A DNA stretch of 13,681 nucleotides, taken from NCBI GenBank assembly GCA_026393335.1, contig JAPLAJ010000123.1, positions 1 through 13,681 of the forward strand. Reading direction: 5' to 3'. The notes beneath the pieces were generated by a model. That model made no database searches. It was given only the letters and a program-made list of their open reading frames with translations, and was not told where the DNA came from. Numbering within the stretch: the stretch's first letter is position 1; each line of letters begins with the position of its first letter. Made by a program: the position numbers and the translations under genes. This document shows, one piece after another, positions 13,651-13,681 of the stretch. This stretch comes from Rhodoluna sp. GTDB lineage: Bacteria > Actinomycetota > Actinomycetes > Actinomycetales > Microbacteriaceae.

Positions 13651-13659
13651 AGACTACCA
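13651..13659 (-). promoter_or_regulatory. Extended -10 promoter of tRNA-Arg (and probably dedA)
   Basis: On the minus strand TGGTAGTCT (13659-13651) is an extended -10 (TGn followed by TANNNT), ending 15 nt before the first tRNA base. It is nearly identical to the element ahead of tRNA-fMet. No -35 match was found at 17 bp. If this is the only promoter, tRNA-Arg and dedA share one transcript. Confidence 0.5.
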
Positions 13660-13681
13660 GCCGATATAAGCCTAGATACAG

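Noticed and set aside
13564..13681. An integrated element using tRNA-Arg as attachment site
   Set aside because: No integrase, no direct repeat of the tRNA 3' end within the window, and the tRNA 3' side runs straight into dedA.

Overview
The window is a compact stretch of a bacterial chromosome. It most likely comes from a low-GC actinobacterium, probably a small-genome aquatic member of the Microbacteriaceae (Luna-type lineages). Reasons: an actinobacteria-specific gene block (UvrD2-like helicase, ThiF/TOMM-E1-like protein, DUF2342 zincin, PDZ/Lon-like protease, UPF0182) in the same order as M. tuberculosis Rv3198c-Rv3193c; an actinobacterial DUF3039 protein; the murI-rph-rdgB cluster; and many start codons lying 6-7 nt after a TANNNT -10 box, the arrangement of leaderless actinobacterial transcripts. 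GC is judged by eye at mid-to-upper 40s percent, low for the family. Gaps are very short and several gene ends overlap, which suggests a streamlined genome. The organism assignment is inference.

Layout. (1) 1-231: 3' end of a UvrD-family helicase. Its stop overlaps by 15 bp the end of the opposing ThiF/TOMM-E1-like gene (217-1281, minus). That gene sits behind the DUF2342 zincin-like gene (1331-2659, minus). (2) 2660-2822: a divergent promoter region. It drives the DUF2342 pair leftward, and rightward a membrane-anchored PDZ/Lon-type protease (2823-3902) followed 16 bp later by the large UPF0182 membrane protein (3919-6774). (3) 6786-6921: an initiator tRNA-fMet with an extended -10 promoter and a strong intrinsic terminator. 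(4) 6971-7780: an unrecognised secreted cysteine-containing protein, then an intergenic dyad, an HtrA/DegP-like serine protease (7867-9090), and an ACT-domain malic enzyme (9130-10518) followed by DUF3039 (10530-10799). (5) 10823-12940: murI, rph and rdgB with gaps of 16 and 2 nt. (6) 12930-13562: a DedA-family membrane protein on the minus strand, converging on rdgB with an 11-bp overlap. It is preceded directly by tRNA-Arg(CCG) (13564-13635, minus), with one nucleotide between the tRNA discriminator base and the dedA ATG.

Functionally the window is mostly housekeeping: DNA repair, membrane and envelope protein quality control (PDZ/Lon, HtrA, UPF0182, DedA), central carbon metabolism (malic enzyme), peptidoglycan precursor supply (MurI), tRNA 3' maturation (RNase PH) and nucleotide-pool cleaning (RdgB). 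I see no phage, insertion sequence, CRISPR array or defence island. The points most worth a second look are the tRNA-Arg/dedA junction, the recurring leaderless start signals, the ThiF/TOMM-E1-like protein with no TOMM cluster and a degenerate nucleotide loop, the dyad before the HtrA gene, and the unrecognised secreted protein.
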